DNA of 64,000 nucleotides, taken from NCBI GenBank assembly GCA_021229015.1, contig CM037783.1, positions 21,833,289 to 21,897,288 of the forward strand, written 5' to 3'. The notes beneath the pieces are model-generated. The model was not told the DNA's origin, did not search any database, and saw nothing but the letters and a program-made list of their open reading frames with translations. A program made the translations under genes and the position numbers. Source of the stretch: Solen grandis. Its lineage: Eukaryota > Mollusca > Bivalvia > Adapedonta > Solenidae. Positions 1 through 10,954 of the stretch are shown in pieces; position 1 is the stretch's first letter, and each line of letters starts with the position of its first letter.

Positions 1-1049
1 TTTATGCTGTCTAGATTTTGACACAATTTAGATTGCATTTGCCTGTTTGTATGAAAAGAATCAGCTTAAATATCTAGATGGTTACTAGATATGTCTTTAC
101 TGTAACATAAGTGTCATTACTATAACAGTATCTTGAAAATTTCAAACACTTCAGCATTTAAAGTACTTAAGATGTACTGTTCTTTTATGTTCTGATTAAG
201 TTGATGTTTTCGGTTAATTGTTCATTGTCAAACATTTGATTAAACATTTATATTGAATATATAGCCTTAGTTCTGTCTTTCCTGTAACAAATTCTGTCTT
301 TCCCATGACAACCAAGTCTCTCATGTAACACAACTGTTTCATACATTTTTTTTCACAAATCTAATCGAAATCAATCTAAATTCAAGTTATTCATTTGTCT
401 ATATATATCATTAAGTAAAGGGATGACAACTATAATTGGTTTAAGCATAATGATATATCTTAATAAAACAGAAAACAATTTTTCAGAAATGCAAGATTTT
501 TGCCTACTTCATAGTAACTCAATTCTAGACAATTACAGTGTTGGCTGCAAACACTGACCACTCTGTGAAGTAAAACATTTCAGTTGCAAACGTATGCTAG
601 AGAAAGTTTATCTCTGTGGAGATTTGTTTGAATATAACACCTGCTAGGAGTTGCGTTACATGATGGACAACACCAATTACTGTCCTCAGTGGCAGTATTC
701 TTACACAAAAAGTATTAAGAATTAAGATCGATAATTTTATTTTCCAGCACCCACTGTATCATATGAAAACATATACGCCAATATGAAGCAAAAACGACAT
801 ATTCAAATTTTGAAATTTTACTGTGGGAAAATGTTGCAAATTTATATAGTGACTCAAACAGCAAAATCATCAATCATTTAAAAAAGAAATTAAAAAATGC
901 AAGAATAATTTTAATTGTATGCATTTCCTTAATATGCATTAATCAATTGAAAATCACGTGGCATTTTATCAGCTTTTAGGGGGAGGTCATGGTGGAAGAA
1001 GTTGGTTCAAGAAAAACAAGTTAAAATAACAGCAGGTCTGACAGGTAAC
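1..1049. other. No feature recognised
   Basis: AT-rich sequence at the left edge. The remaining helicase exons of the minus-strand gene would be expected here or further left, but no helicase motif IV-VI or C-terminal domain is visible on either strand. Confidence 0.5.
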
Positions 1050-1145
1050 CTTGAGTTCTGGCCATTCTTGTCTCTATATTGTTCATCAACCTCTTCAGTA
1101 ATTTTCCTAACAAATCGTTTTTTCGCTTTGGTACCTCCACTGTCT
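1050..1145 (-). CDS. Exon 10 of the RIG-I-like gene: last helicase exon seen
   Basis: A 96-nt exon, phase 1 to phase 1, with acceptor TTGCTCTTCAG. Spliced to exon 9 it reads DEKTVEVPKRKNDLLGKLL, matching the segment after motif III in RIG-I-like proteins. The donor is GTTACC. No convincing further exon was found between base 1 and 1049. Confidence 0.7.
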
Positions 1146-1441
1146 CTGAAGAGCAAATCAACAGAAAAAACGGAAAATGAGTCATCATCATTTATCATAA
1201 TGCACTTTCAACACACTAGTTAATTATATGTTTATAAAATTGCTTCTAGGCGTATCGTTGTTTTATAGTTTTTTGGAAAATGAATCTTAAAGAATAAACG
1301 GGATATGGAAACACCTTAATGCCCTTTAAAAAAAAAGATCATACTTATGGATGCATATATACTTCTTCAAGGTTAAATAAGTGGAAACATTGTTTTCATA
1401 GATTGTTTATGACGAAAATAAACGTTATGAAACCAATGTAC

Positions 1442-1577
1442 TTTCATCAGGCAGACAATCCGTCACTATTGAGATGAAGACTGCTTCCAGTCTAGATTTC
1501 AGATGGCTGATATTCTCCACTGCCCTGTCCACATTTCGAACCCTATTTAGCCCCAATGATGCTGTCAGTCCAACAAT
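1442..1577 (-). CDS. Exon 9 of the RIG-I-like gene: helicase motif III
   Basis: A 136-nt exon, phase 0 in and phase 1 out. The acceptor follows a long CT tract. It reads IVGLTASLG, the motif III (TAS) segment directly after the 'IPQ' end of exon 8, then a helical stretch. The donor GTACAT is weaker than the others, but using it joins exon 10 in frame. Confidence 0.8.
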
Positions 1578-2334
1578 CTATAGCGGAGAGAGAGAAACAG
1601 AGAGAGAGAAGAGATCCTCACATCTGATAAAATTCATTTAAAATGATGACTGACTGTTCGAACATGTATATGTAACAAGTACGATAATAAGAAGAAGATA
1701 ATAAATATAATTTTCTTTGAGGTACGAATTAAAAGAAAAGTATTTCCCTTGTTTGTAATAAAGTAACCTCCAGGTGGCGTTTAAGTTCGCGGTTTAGCAC
1801 GGGATTTTCGTGGTGTAAATTGTGAAGTTGGCATTTAGCTTTGGGTTACCGAATAGTACACATGGATATATTTATATGAATTCGGTATACCCAAGTGCTA
1901 TCCAATCGATTTCCAAATTAAATGCTGAAATGTAATTTGGAGTTTTTATTTATGTTTAAGGTTTCGAAATGGTAATCAAAGAACACAAGTTTCTGCCTAG
2001 GAAGATTGTATATCTCTTTAAATGGAAAACGACTGCTATGCACAAGTAACTACGTACATGTGACAAAAAAACAAACAAACTTTCACCGTCTGTGTATTAC
2101 AAATATAGTTGCTATGTCTACATATATTTGTTGCTTAAATGAGTTTTTAAGCGAATCGTGAATAATTCTACTTCCAGTAATATCCTTAGACTTGGTCAGT
2201 CAGTTGTAGAACTGGTCAGGAATGTTTCTATATCAATACCAATGACATTGCTAAATTGCGTTCGGAGATCAAATCCGACTAACTTATGAAGTGGCTAGTG
2301 TAACCTGTGATACAATGATAAAGACCAGACTCAC

Positions 2335-2533
2335 CTGAGGTATGGCGAAATGTGTGCACTCCTTACACAACTCACGGTACGTGTTCATGATCTGTTTGAA
2401 GGCTGTGGCTGTATTGGAGAGAATGTGGTGACACTCATCAAATATTATCAAGGAGAAGATGTGGATCCCCTCAATCTCTTTGTTTATCAGTGCGTCCCGA
2501 AAAAACCTCGCAGGAACAATCAGGATGTGCCGC
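2335..2533 (-). CDS. Exon 8 of the RIG-I-like gene: DECH box
   Basis: A 199-nt exon, phase 2 in and phase 0 out, with acceptor TTGTTGTACAG and a consensus donor GTGAGT. It contains IFSLIIFDECHH, the Walker B/DECH motif II typical of RIG-I, MDA5 and Dicer-class helicases. The family's usual helical segment follows. Motif II is intact, in contrast to the ruined motif I in exon 6. Confidence 0.9.
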
Positions 2534-2879
2534 CTGTACAACAAGAGCCGCAATTACTGCCGAAGCAGCATATGGTCCATATACTTTAACATTCAAATAC
2601 CATATAACACAACGGTTATTTAATTATAAAATTCTTTAAAGGTTATCCACAAGCATTATTCCAAGAAATAAATGTATCATCAACTGGTATAAAAAACAGT
2701 ATTATTAACACGCTAAATCATATTGACATGTTTGACTTAAAAAATTCGAATTCACTGAAAAAGGAGTTAAATTACCAAAGTAAATACGGCATTCCAACAT
2801 ACAGAAATTTTATCATATGCGATTTTGAGGCATATATTTCAAAAGATATCATTGTAATGGCATGAGGGCTAGAAATTAC

Positions 2880-3058
2880 TTGTCCACAAAGTCTTTCAGA
2901 TATTCATTATCTGACCGCTGCGATTCCCCGCAGATCACTTTACTGGTGCATTTCGGCAGTAAAGTTTGACATGCTTCTCTTTGCTGATTGGCCATTTTCG
3001 TCTCGTTCACGAGGAAGATCACCTTAGCGACGTCACGTCCTTTCATTTTCATATGTTC
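2880..3058 (-). CDS. Exon 7 of the RIG-I-like gene: helicase motif Ia region
   Basis: A 179-nt exon, phase 0 in and phase 2 out (donor GTAATT). It encodes a stretch including VAKVIFLVNETKMANQQREA, which matches the motif Ia region of RIG-I-like helicases (conserved FLVN and QQ). The ending DFVDK runs straight into exon 8. The reading frame is clean. Confidence 0.85.
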
Positions 3059-3755
3059 CTAAAGTCAGGATTTAGTTGATTACATTTACTGAACTGAACA
3101 ACTATAATTGCTTGTGACGACGTAGCCTTACGAAGTTGTAAAGAAAGGGGGGGGGATAATTTTTCAACCAATAAATAGATAGTTTCAGAAAAGAGGGATA
3201 TAACAAACAGAAAATATGAAACTAGATATGTCAATACAAAACAGAGTATTCTATCTGCAATCAATTGTATATGAATATTAAGTCCTAGGACTGTAAAATG
3301 TTATGAACTGAACGGATCAGTAAACCTACATACCAGTAATGAAATAAGTTAAATATCTACAAGCATGCACTTAAACTCTCTATAATTGAAATATTTCTAA
3401 GTTAAAAACTCAAACAGGGGAGGAAAATGCAATTCTGATTATTAAATTGTCACACATGATATAAGTCAGCTCAAAATATTCAATCGCGCAGAAACCTAGA
3501 ATGAACTTATAGGCTCTAACTCAACAATACACGATATTCTTTAATTCATCAAAATGCAACCACATACCAAACATCAATTCAGTATAACGAAGCATGTAAA
3601 AAGAAGCGCGGAAAACTTTTGTTTTTCTGGATAACTTTCCGTTTTTCGAACAGACGTACAAACACACACACGAACACTAACATACACTCAATTGAAGTTG
3701 TGGTGATTAATTCAAGCATCCACAAGCAGGTTATGAATGTGAATTAGTTCAGTAC

Positions 3756-3922
3756 CTGGATGATCCTGCAAGTGATCCTTGGTCTGTCTGACCAAATTGG
3801 TGCCACAATGATGATATTAGCACCCTTAAAGGCTGGTTCAGCCAGTTCCATCTGGTTTTTGTCCAACTTTATCTCTTCATCATGCATGCCGCTTGCTTCG
3901 GGTTCCTTTGACTGGGAACCGC
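3756..3922 (-). CDS. Exon 6 of the RIG-I-like gene: helicase start with ruined Walker A
   Basis: A 167-nt exon, phase 1 in and phase 0 out (donor GTACTG). After a linker it reads KNQMELAEPAFKGANIIIVA, the entry to the RIG-I-like helicase core. The family's ATP-binding loop, APTGSGKT, should follow; here it reads APIWSDRP, so the P-loop glycines, lysine and threonine are gone while the frame stays open. Several independent base changes are needed, so a single sequencing error cannot explain it. An enzyme built from this exon should not hydrolyse ATP. Confidence 0.85.
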
Positions 3923-4462
3923 CTAAGAATTCAAGTGAAAATGAAATCATAAAGATTTATATTTGTCAGATGACACATGGTATTTTTAATCCTAGTGAAT
4001 ATAGTTGGTGGTATGGTCTCAAGCAAATGTCCCTTAAGATTGTGGTAGCAAATTAGTAAGAAAAAAAAGAAAGTAGCTCACTGGCGTTGTATTACATGAT
4101 TATTATTCTCTAACTTTAATCGATGTCAAATTTTAATCTGATAAGGTTTTATTATGTTTGCATTTGAGACTTACAGACTGATCTTGCTGTACATATTAAT
4201 GTTGCCATCTAATGTATTTTTAAACGGGAAACATTAATTACGACGTGTAATTTTAGTAACTTCCATAACGTATAAAGTGTCAGTCCAGGGATATGTTATA
4301 ACTGAATGAAATACTGCTGGAACCAAATTTTAAAAAAAATCTCCCATCAACTGCACTCCACTTTTTAAAAAGTCCGATAACAAAATCGTAACATGTATCT
4401 TGCAAACCAGAGTAACACCATACCATACAGTGCAAATTTTAATAAAAAAGATGCCACTTCAC

Positions 4463-4537
4463 CTTTGAAGTGTTCATCACTGCCGACAGAAGGTGGGTCT
4501 CCAGCCGACCAAAGTGTGTGAATTGTAGACACTGCTC
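4463..4537 (-). CDS. Exon 5 of the RIG-I-like gene: short linker
   Basis: A 75-nt exon, phase 1 to phase 1, with acceptor TGTATTTCAG and donor GTGAAG. It encodes 25 residues rich in Gly, Ser, Pro and Asp and looks disordered. It connects the TRADD-N-like region to the helicase. Identified from splice signals and phase only. Confidence 0.6.
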
Positions 4538-4883
4538 CTGAAATACACACCTTGATTTGAAATTCTAATCCAGAAAATCACTTCATACGTTTACTTAACA
4601 ACATTAAAATATTGAATGTCTTAAACATGACGGCTGTATATATTTTATAAATGTTCATATTATATATTATAAATGTTAAACCTAAAACAAAATCCCTGAA
4701 ACAAATATCTATTAAAAACAAGAGACCTAATGATTCCCGATTCATCAAAATGATAGGTAATGGAACTGTGTTATTTTAATTTAAGCTGTAAATGCATAAA
4801 ATGTTGAGTAAACGCAGAGTATAACCTTAAGCACCTATAAAAGTAGTGCTTTAAATTTATACTAAAATATTAATTGCATTTAC

Positions 4884-5216
4884 CTCTAGTTTCTAGTACA
4901 GAGAAATCTGTATTTATTGTGATATCCTTTACATTTAATTCTCTCTCAAACTCTTCCGCCATTTTCTTGAATCGTCTATCCAGATTTCCGGATGCCCTGT
5001 ATTCACTCATATGCTCAAGGTGGCTCAGTGAATTTGGTCGAATAACCATTTCTACGCCTGCCCCATTGACAGAAGATGGTTGTCTTTTGACGGCCACAAT
5101 CTTTCCCTCCATACAAGACCTCATAGGGAAGTCTAATTCATTAGAGTTGTCAGCGAACTCCTCAGCCTCAGTGGGCTTTGTCTTTTCTTCAAACGCTTCA
5201 TCTTTCAATTCATTCA
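4884..5216 (-). CDS. Exon 4 of the RIG-I-like gene: second TRADD-N-like segment
   Basis: A 333-nt exon, phase 1 to phase 1, with acceptor TTCTATTTTAG and donor GTAAAT. It starts with an acidic Lys/Glu/Thr-rich linker. It then repeats the layout seen in exon 3: a strand, 'SLSHLEHMSEYRASGNL', a helix, and a 'VKDITINT' strand. The similarity of layout suggests a diverged second TRADD-N-like copy. It could instead be the C-terminal half of one larger domain. Confidence 0.55.
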
Positions 5217-5430
5217 CTAAAATAGAAATAGGGGTATTTTAGATAAAAGAATATCATTTACCCGAGTGCCCAGTCGAATTTACAAAGTATAAGTCACTAA
5301 CGATTTCACATGGGACCCATATTTTCCAGAACGACAGTCAGATTCAATATCTTACAATCAGTGCCTTTGACCAACTCATAACTAGTCGCTCCATCTGGAA
5401 GTCTAATATTCGTCGGATCATTCTTGTTCA

Positions 5431-5437
<7 letters not shown>

Positions 5438-5470
<33 letters not shown>

Positions 5471-5475
5471 GGAGA
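5438..5475. repeat. (AG)n microsatellite
   Basis: A run of AG dinucleotides with a few G interruptions, in an intron of the RIG-I-like gene. Confidence 0.95.
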
Positions 5476-6132
5476 ACCCCATTCAATTATCATTAATAGT
5501 TTAAGAAATAAAAGGTAAAATTGAAAAAATATTACACTGACAAAACAACACCCCACACCTATGCTTCGTTATACTCTACGTTACGGAATAAGTTGAGGAG
5601 AATTATCACCAATATCCCCGCATCCCGTTTTGGGTAGGTTGAATAATTAACAAGATTAAAAAGAACTTCACTGCAAATTAATTTCTAGATTAACATGGTC
5701 ACCCACATTTTAAAATGCCCATTGCTAATAATAATCTTAGATATGATTAAGACAAACCTTCTGAATTAATGAGCTTAATGACGATAGGCGTAAAAGGTAT
5801 GAACTAAAAAAGGAAGCAAAATGAGTAGTGCAAACACTTATCAAATTGAACTAGTGACCAATTTTATGATCCCAGATAATACATACTTGCACCAAGCAGA
5901 CAGACAGCGTGATCAAGTATCCAAAAAACTACTGCATTTAATGCAAAGTTAACGGCAATCATTCATTTCAAAATCCATTGGTAATTTACAATGAATCAAC
6001 TGTCGTTCACTGTAAGTAGGAAAACACTGGTATCAAAGGAAATGAAATGTAAATTAGCAAACAATCATTAAATCCTTAATTTATTCATAAATGCATTAAT
6101 TTCCTACGGTTGAAAAAATACTGAAAACGTAC

Positions 6133-6537
6133 CCATCGTTTCGATGATGTCCAAAAATTCATTTTCCGGCAGCATAATCTCTATTTCAATCTGGTTGTTG
6201 TATGTCTCCCTTAAATAAGATTGTAAGATCCCGAAGGCGTTAGATAATTCACCATTAACACATTTTGTCCACAATTGTTCCATGCTTCTAAATGTTTCTG
6301 ACTTGAAATATATGATCACACACCCAAGCTCTGCTCCACATGGCTTTCGATGTTCAGTAATAAAATCTTTAAACGTATCTTCAACTATTCTATCAATCTC
6401 TGCAGTTTTATCACGCCCCTGCGACATTAGAATTGGACTTTCTTTTACCTTTGAATTTACAGAATCTACAAACTTTCTACAAATCATGTTCTCTTCTTCC
6501 GGGTTACAATTTCTTATATGTATGACCAACTTGGTAT
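6133..6537 (-). CDS. Exon 3 of the RIG-I-like gene: first TRADD-N-like segment
   Basis: A 405-nt exon, phase 1 to phase 1, with acceptor T(9)CAG and donor GTACGT. Residues 60-135 of the exon contain GCVIIYFKSETFRSMEQLW, then NGEL and a beta-strand-rich end. This is the pattern of the TRADD-N-like module (strand, 'LxxLW', 'GEL', strand) that is common in mollusc immune proteins. The first 60 residues are a charged strand-helix region. TRADD-N-like domains are thought to act as adaptors in death and immune signalling. The assignment is from pattern memory and needs a profile search. Confidence 0.6.
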
Positions 6538-6934
6538 CTGAAAAAAAAAAGGAACACACCTTTCAGATTACCTACAGGTAGATTTACCGTTGTCAAACAG
6601 AACCTTGGCATGTGTGTGTTTTACATAGAGGACATACATGTATTTTTGGTCTATTTTTTATTATTAATGGATGACATTTTATCATCCATTCTTCCTAATT
6701 ACCAAAAGTCTGAATTGGAACATGAAAACTGTAAAGAGTGGTTAGACACATAATCGGAAAGAAAAGGACTGTTTCAATAGCAAAGAAATAAATGGGTTTA
6801 AGGAGATGGCCGACCTAGAAACTGCAAAATAGTCCCTGTAGTTGTAAAATGGATCATGTTTCATATTATCTCTATATTTATTCTCTAAAACTTCCATTAA
6901 ACATTTCTTGGATATAAAATACTGTAAATCCTAC

Positions 6935-7000
6935 CTGGAATAGTTAAGTTTTGACGGTTTTCCAAAACCCTTCTCAGATCGGCGATGATCTGTATTTGTT
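6935..7000 (-). CDS. Exon 2 of the RIG-I-like gene: linker helix
   Basis: A 66-nt exon between a strong acceptor (pyrimidine tract then CAG at 7003-7001) and a donor GTAGG. Both ends are phase 1, so it joins exon 1 and exon 3 without a break. It encodes 22 residues, probably helical (EQIQIIADLRRVLENRQ...). No domain is recognised by itself. The call rests on splice signals and phase. Confidence 0.65.
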
Positions 7001-7010
7001 CTGTGGAAGA

Positions 7011-9714
7011 CAGCAAACAATGCAAGCACACTAACATAAAACAATCTTTTATCTCTCCCCTGGTTGATCACTACTCGTAGTGCATATTATGATCCCAAAT
7101 TCAATACTGTAAAATGCGCTCGTATCTATGTTAAAAAATATCTGTTGGAGACCTCTAATTATTTTGCGATAAGGAAAAAGAAGGAAACTAACAATTTACT
7201 CTACATATTAGGATGACGCTCTGAATTGACTATGAAATGGTGGCATACCATTATTCAACGATTGGCTATTTAAAAAAAAATGGCTAAAATAGGTAGACAT
7301 ACATTTAATTACTTCGAATGCATTGGCATTAATTGCTTATCCTCTAGGAAATATCTATTGACGTATTCTTAATTGGTTACCTAATAAGTGTTGTGCTTCT
7401 TTATTCGTTTTCAATAATTATATGCAAATCATGACAAATACTTAAATATTGTATTGTTTTAGTATGGAGATTATGGCACTCCGAGAATTGTGTTTATAGT
7501 AGTGTTGTGTTGGAAAATAAAGACTGCGATGCTGTACATTAAGTTCTGTTTGTGTTGTTTATGTTTGTATATTATGGATAGAAAGCACTGCCAAGTCCTC
7601 CTACAATATTCAGAAACTTAAAATGTTATATAATTTTGGTGTCATGATGATAATCATATCCTGATTCTTAACATGTGTTTATATTTGTTTATATGCGTAT
7701 GGTAATAATCGTATGTAATTAGTTTAAATGTTAGCAAACACAGCAGAGGGTCCTTTTTGGGATCATTCGTATTAAGTTTCGTTCTGATCAACAGTCACAA
7801 GAAAAGAAGCAAGAAATCAATAAATATAATATAAAAATCAAGCCCCATTCCCCAAGAACCATCGTTGTCTTATTAATTATGGTTGGGGGGCGAAAAAAGT
7901 ACCATTCCTATGATAGTTCACTTGCCAATGAGGCCGAAAATTTTTATTCTAGCCAGAAGTTCTTTTGTGTCATATTTTTTTCACACTGACACTAACCTCG
8001 GGTGCTACTCTTAAATTTTGAAAATCTAATCGCGTTTTACAGTTTGTCCTACTTAATCGTTCAATGAAATACTTGCATTTCGTTCCAAATTTGAAATATG
8101 TGTCATAGGACACGCTCTTCTCGAGTATTTACATTTTCTACTTTTCAGCCTAAAATAGAAGATGATCACGTTGGGCGCTAACGTCGACGTAGACCAGTCG
8201 GCATGTATTTTTATTTAGCATGTGGGTCAAGGCCGAAGCTAACAGACAACTGAAAGAATATTGCAATATATGCCGACTGGGCTACGTCGACATATGTATT
8301 GCATAAATTGATCCGGGATATATTGATATGGAATAAGTATGACTGTACATGGTGCCTTATAGATCTTAGGGCATAATTGGCGGGGCTTTTTGCGGCGGCG
8401 ACTGACTACGTCATATTTTACATGTAGCCCTATAAAATGTTCCCAGTGATACTGACTCTGAACCATCAAGTGCACTGTCAATCAAACGAGTCGGTTTCAT
8501 AATGCGAGGTCAAAGGCAAAGCTGTATGACATAAGTGACAAACTATAACTATGTAATCGTTTATATCTTAAATTTTAATAGATTTATCGCAGAGCTCCGC
8601 TTCTCGTTGCTTCCGATAAATTCCATGAAATTTAAAATATAAACGATAACTTATTCATAAAACAATGAATAGAAGAAGAGGAGAGAATATGTTGACAGTG
8701 ATAGCATTGATATACATGTTGCAGTTGTCTTCTATCCAGACTTGGATTAAAAATAATCAATGTCTTGAATTCATGTGCATTTTAAATCACGAGATCTGTT
8801 TGGGTGCCTGGTAACCTGCCTCGCTTCTCACCAATGCATATCGTGAAAAGGCTCATTGGTCGCCCGTCCAGACTCGTGGGTTTTTTTCCGGACTCTCTCA
8901 CAATAATGACTACATACGCCGCCACCAGAGCCATCAAGAGTGATTAATATAAAATGTGATAACTTGTTTCTTAATCGATGTAAAATAAATAAAGGTTAAA
9001 CTTTTTATCTGTAACAGAAGAGTTTCGTTATTGGAAGTCAAAATTCTGGGAATTCAATATAAGCATTGATGACCGTGTTCCCTTGATAACGAAGGGAAAT
9101 ATCATCGCCTTTCATTCAAACATACTATATACTACAGTGCAGATATTTAAAACGTTGAGACACAGGTCTCAAAATGCATCTAAAGTATGTGTTTAGAAAA
9201 AAACAACTACATGTTGTATTTTGTTTACTTGAAGTGTAAGTTTTAAATACGGAGTTAATAATGCAGGCATTATTTTTTATTAATTGTGATTTTTCTCTCT
9301 CGTTTTTACCTAATTCTCCTAACCATTTTGCTCCCTCTTTGTATCTGTTGATAGGTTTTATTTTATATGTGTTGTTTTAAGTAACTAGTATGTATACAGA
9401 TTCCATAGAAAACAAAACTATCGAAATGGTAAATTCGTAAACATATTGCATATGCGGGGTAAGGTATAAAATATCATGTTTCTACATTATTGATGGTATG
9501 ATAATATAAAAAAAATGCAAACTATGTATAAAGCGATTGAGCTCCGGATTTAACCAATTAAAACTATACATATACAACTAGTATTTAAATATATACTAAA
9601 GTCATAGCCGTCTTAAGTTCCATACCGTTTTCTACTCATCCCACATGCTCTATGTAAGCACTTTGCAATGAAACTCGCGCTTACCATGTGAATTTAAAAG
9701 TAAGTAAATTTTAC
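7011..9714. other. Large intron 1 of the RIG-I-like gene
   Basis: AT-rich, no coding signal. It holds one copy of a dispersed repeat (about 8036-8650, listed separately). The remaining 2 kb shows nothing recognisable. Confidence 0.6.
8036..8650. repeat. Dispersed repeat, copy 1 (related to 19.5-20.1 kb)
   Basis: Shares with 19,525-19,870 the blocks 'TTAATCGTCCAATGAAAT', 'CGGCGGCGAC', 'ACTGTCAATCAAACG' and 'AATGCGAGGTCAAAGGCAAA' in the same order, so the two are copies of one family. It ends with a small inverted pair around 8585-8625 (ATTTATCG...CGATAAAT). An 80-codon minus-strand ORF inside is incidental. Confidence 0.75.
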
Positions 9715-10287
9715 CTTCATTTAATGTACACGGATCTTCTAGAAGATTTTTGTCTTTTTCCAACCAATCCTGAAGAGCAAACAGAGCTTTCTGTATTTCA
9801 AGACCGTCATATATGATACTTTCTGTCTCTGCATCTATCTCTCTTGTGAGCTTTTAATCACCTATAATTTTCAGCAACCTTTCATTTATCTCCCTTAATA
9901 AGGTCAAATCGTGTTCGTAATCATCTTTTGAAATTCGAGTGTTGGAGCCATGACACAATTGATTTCGAATTTCTTTCAAATAATTCATATCTGCTTTACC
10001 TTCCAACCTGGCTGTAAAATGTCTTTGATAATAAAACAGAGTAGTTGTAGGTCCCATTCATTAATATCTGTTGGTCGATTTCTGGTTGGGTATAATATTT
10101 CGTATTTTCTTTTACCAATCGCATAACCCTTTATCTTCTTTTTCTCTCCTTTCACGAACTTGTCCACAGTCATATTATGACAAGTTTGATGCTTTTGAAT
10201 TAGCACAGGAAGCAAAGCCCGGGTCACCTTCGAACAGGTGTTAAACAGCAAATATATCAATCTGGTATGGTACTGTCGTTCCTCCAT
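9715..10287 (-). pseudogene. Exon 1: DZIP3-like HEPN domain, frameshift plus stop
   Basis: The ATG at 10287 opens a reading frame of the DZIP3-like HEPN type, including the helix around NEWDLQLLCF. That frame ends at 9985. The domain continues one frame over and carries RNQLCHG, which fits the HEPN RX4H RNase motif. The slip lies near 9995-10005. A TAA at 9854-9856 then interrupts this second frame, after which the same frame reads on (KLTREIDAE...) to a good donor GTAAAA at 9714. The exon is 573 nt; adding back one base gives 574, the length needed for the phase-1 donor. This supports a single-base loss. A TAG/TAA lies upstream of the ATG in frame, and a possible acceptor precedes it. Confidence 0.75.
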
Positions 10288-10824
10288 AGCTGTTGTTGAT
10301 TCTGTAATTGTTTGAACTTATGAGTGTATGAAATTATAACATAGCTATATAATTGATAATTCTGAATTTTTTTAAAGGCCAACAAGATTTTAATAACAAC
10401 AAAATGTGTTAAATAAATAAAAAAATAAAGTTATTCAATACTATTTTTTTTCATTATCTGGATTTATAGGTTCCAATCTTATACGTGTAGTATTCGATAG
10501 AACAGCGGACTGTCATTTTTTTATGAATAGTGGAATAAAACGAAGAAATGACAAATGATCTTCATCATATCAATGTTTATTTTCATAACACTTTCAAAAT
10601 GTTAACTGAAATGAAGAAATCCCTATTATTATGGTTCTTTAACATTTACTGATGATGCTAATTACTATTGCCTTTATTTATAAAACAACCCCATAAAAGC
10701 GATGCCTTCTGCACGATGAAATATCGATAGGCTATGGTAGGTTTGACAAGGTTATTTTAAAGAAAAATAGGCGCCGCTGTAATTGAATTGGAAAAATTAA
10801 GGATTATAATCAGTAAGCATTTAC

Positions 10825-10954
10825 CTAACTCATTCAAATTTCTTATGCAACCGTAAATTAAGTCTAAAATATTTACATAGTTTATCGTTAGAAATATTGC
10901 TAACTTTCCAGTTTGTCGAACCAATAGTTCATACCATACTTTTTCAAAGACCAT
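10825..10954 (-). CDS. Possible extra 5' coding exon of the RIG-I-like gene
   Basis: An ORF from ATG (10954) runs 43 codons to a good donor GTAAAT at 10824 in phase 1. A plausible acceptor (CAATTACAG) just upstream of the HEPN ATG takes phase 1 and leads in frame into that ATG, so this could be an N-terminal extension. The peptide (starting MVFEKVWYELLVRQTG) matches no family I know. It could equally be chance. Confidence 0.3.

Larger units (their letters stand above)
1050..10287 (-). pseudogene. RIG-I-like receptor gene with HEPN and TRADD-N-like N-terminus, decayed, 3' part outside window
   Basis: Ten exons on the minus strand join in consistent phase: 10287-9715, 7000-6935, 6537-6133, 5216-4884, 4537-4463, 3922-3756, 3058-2880, 2533-2335, 1577-1442 and 1145-1050. 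The product reads HEPN (DZIP3-like), short linker, two TRADD-N-like segments, an acidic linker, then helicase lobe 1 of the RIG-I/MDA5 type (motif Ia region, DECH box, LTAS motif III). RIG-I-like receptors are cytosolic sensors of viral double-stranded RNA, and HEPN domains are often RNases. Helicase lobe 2 and the C-terminal RNA-binding domain are absent and would lie left of base 1. Damage: a frameshift and a stop in the HEPN exon, and a Walker A motif changed to APIWSDRP. All splice sites are intact. It is either a recent pseudogene, a gene transcribed from a downstream start, or partly an assembly error. Family assignment is firm from the helicase motifs; function is inferred. Confidence 0.8.

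Noticed and set aside
1007..1198. Minus-strand ORF in the overlapping frame of the last RIG-I-like exon
   Set aside because: The frame required by splicing to exon 9 (TVEVPKRKND) is a different one and matches the family.
8239..8481. 80-codon minus-strand ORF
   Set aside because: Lies inside a dispersed repeat and is not kept in the related copy at 19.5 kb.
9991..10000. Tiny intron (GTAAAGCAG) to rescue the HEPN frame
   Set aside because: Nine bases is far below any usable intron. It would also remove three codons without changing frame, so it cannot rescue the HEPN reading.
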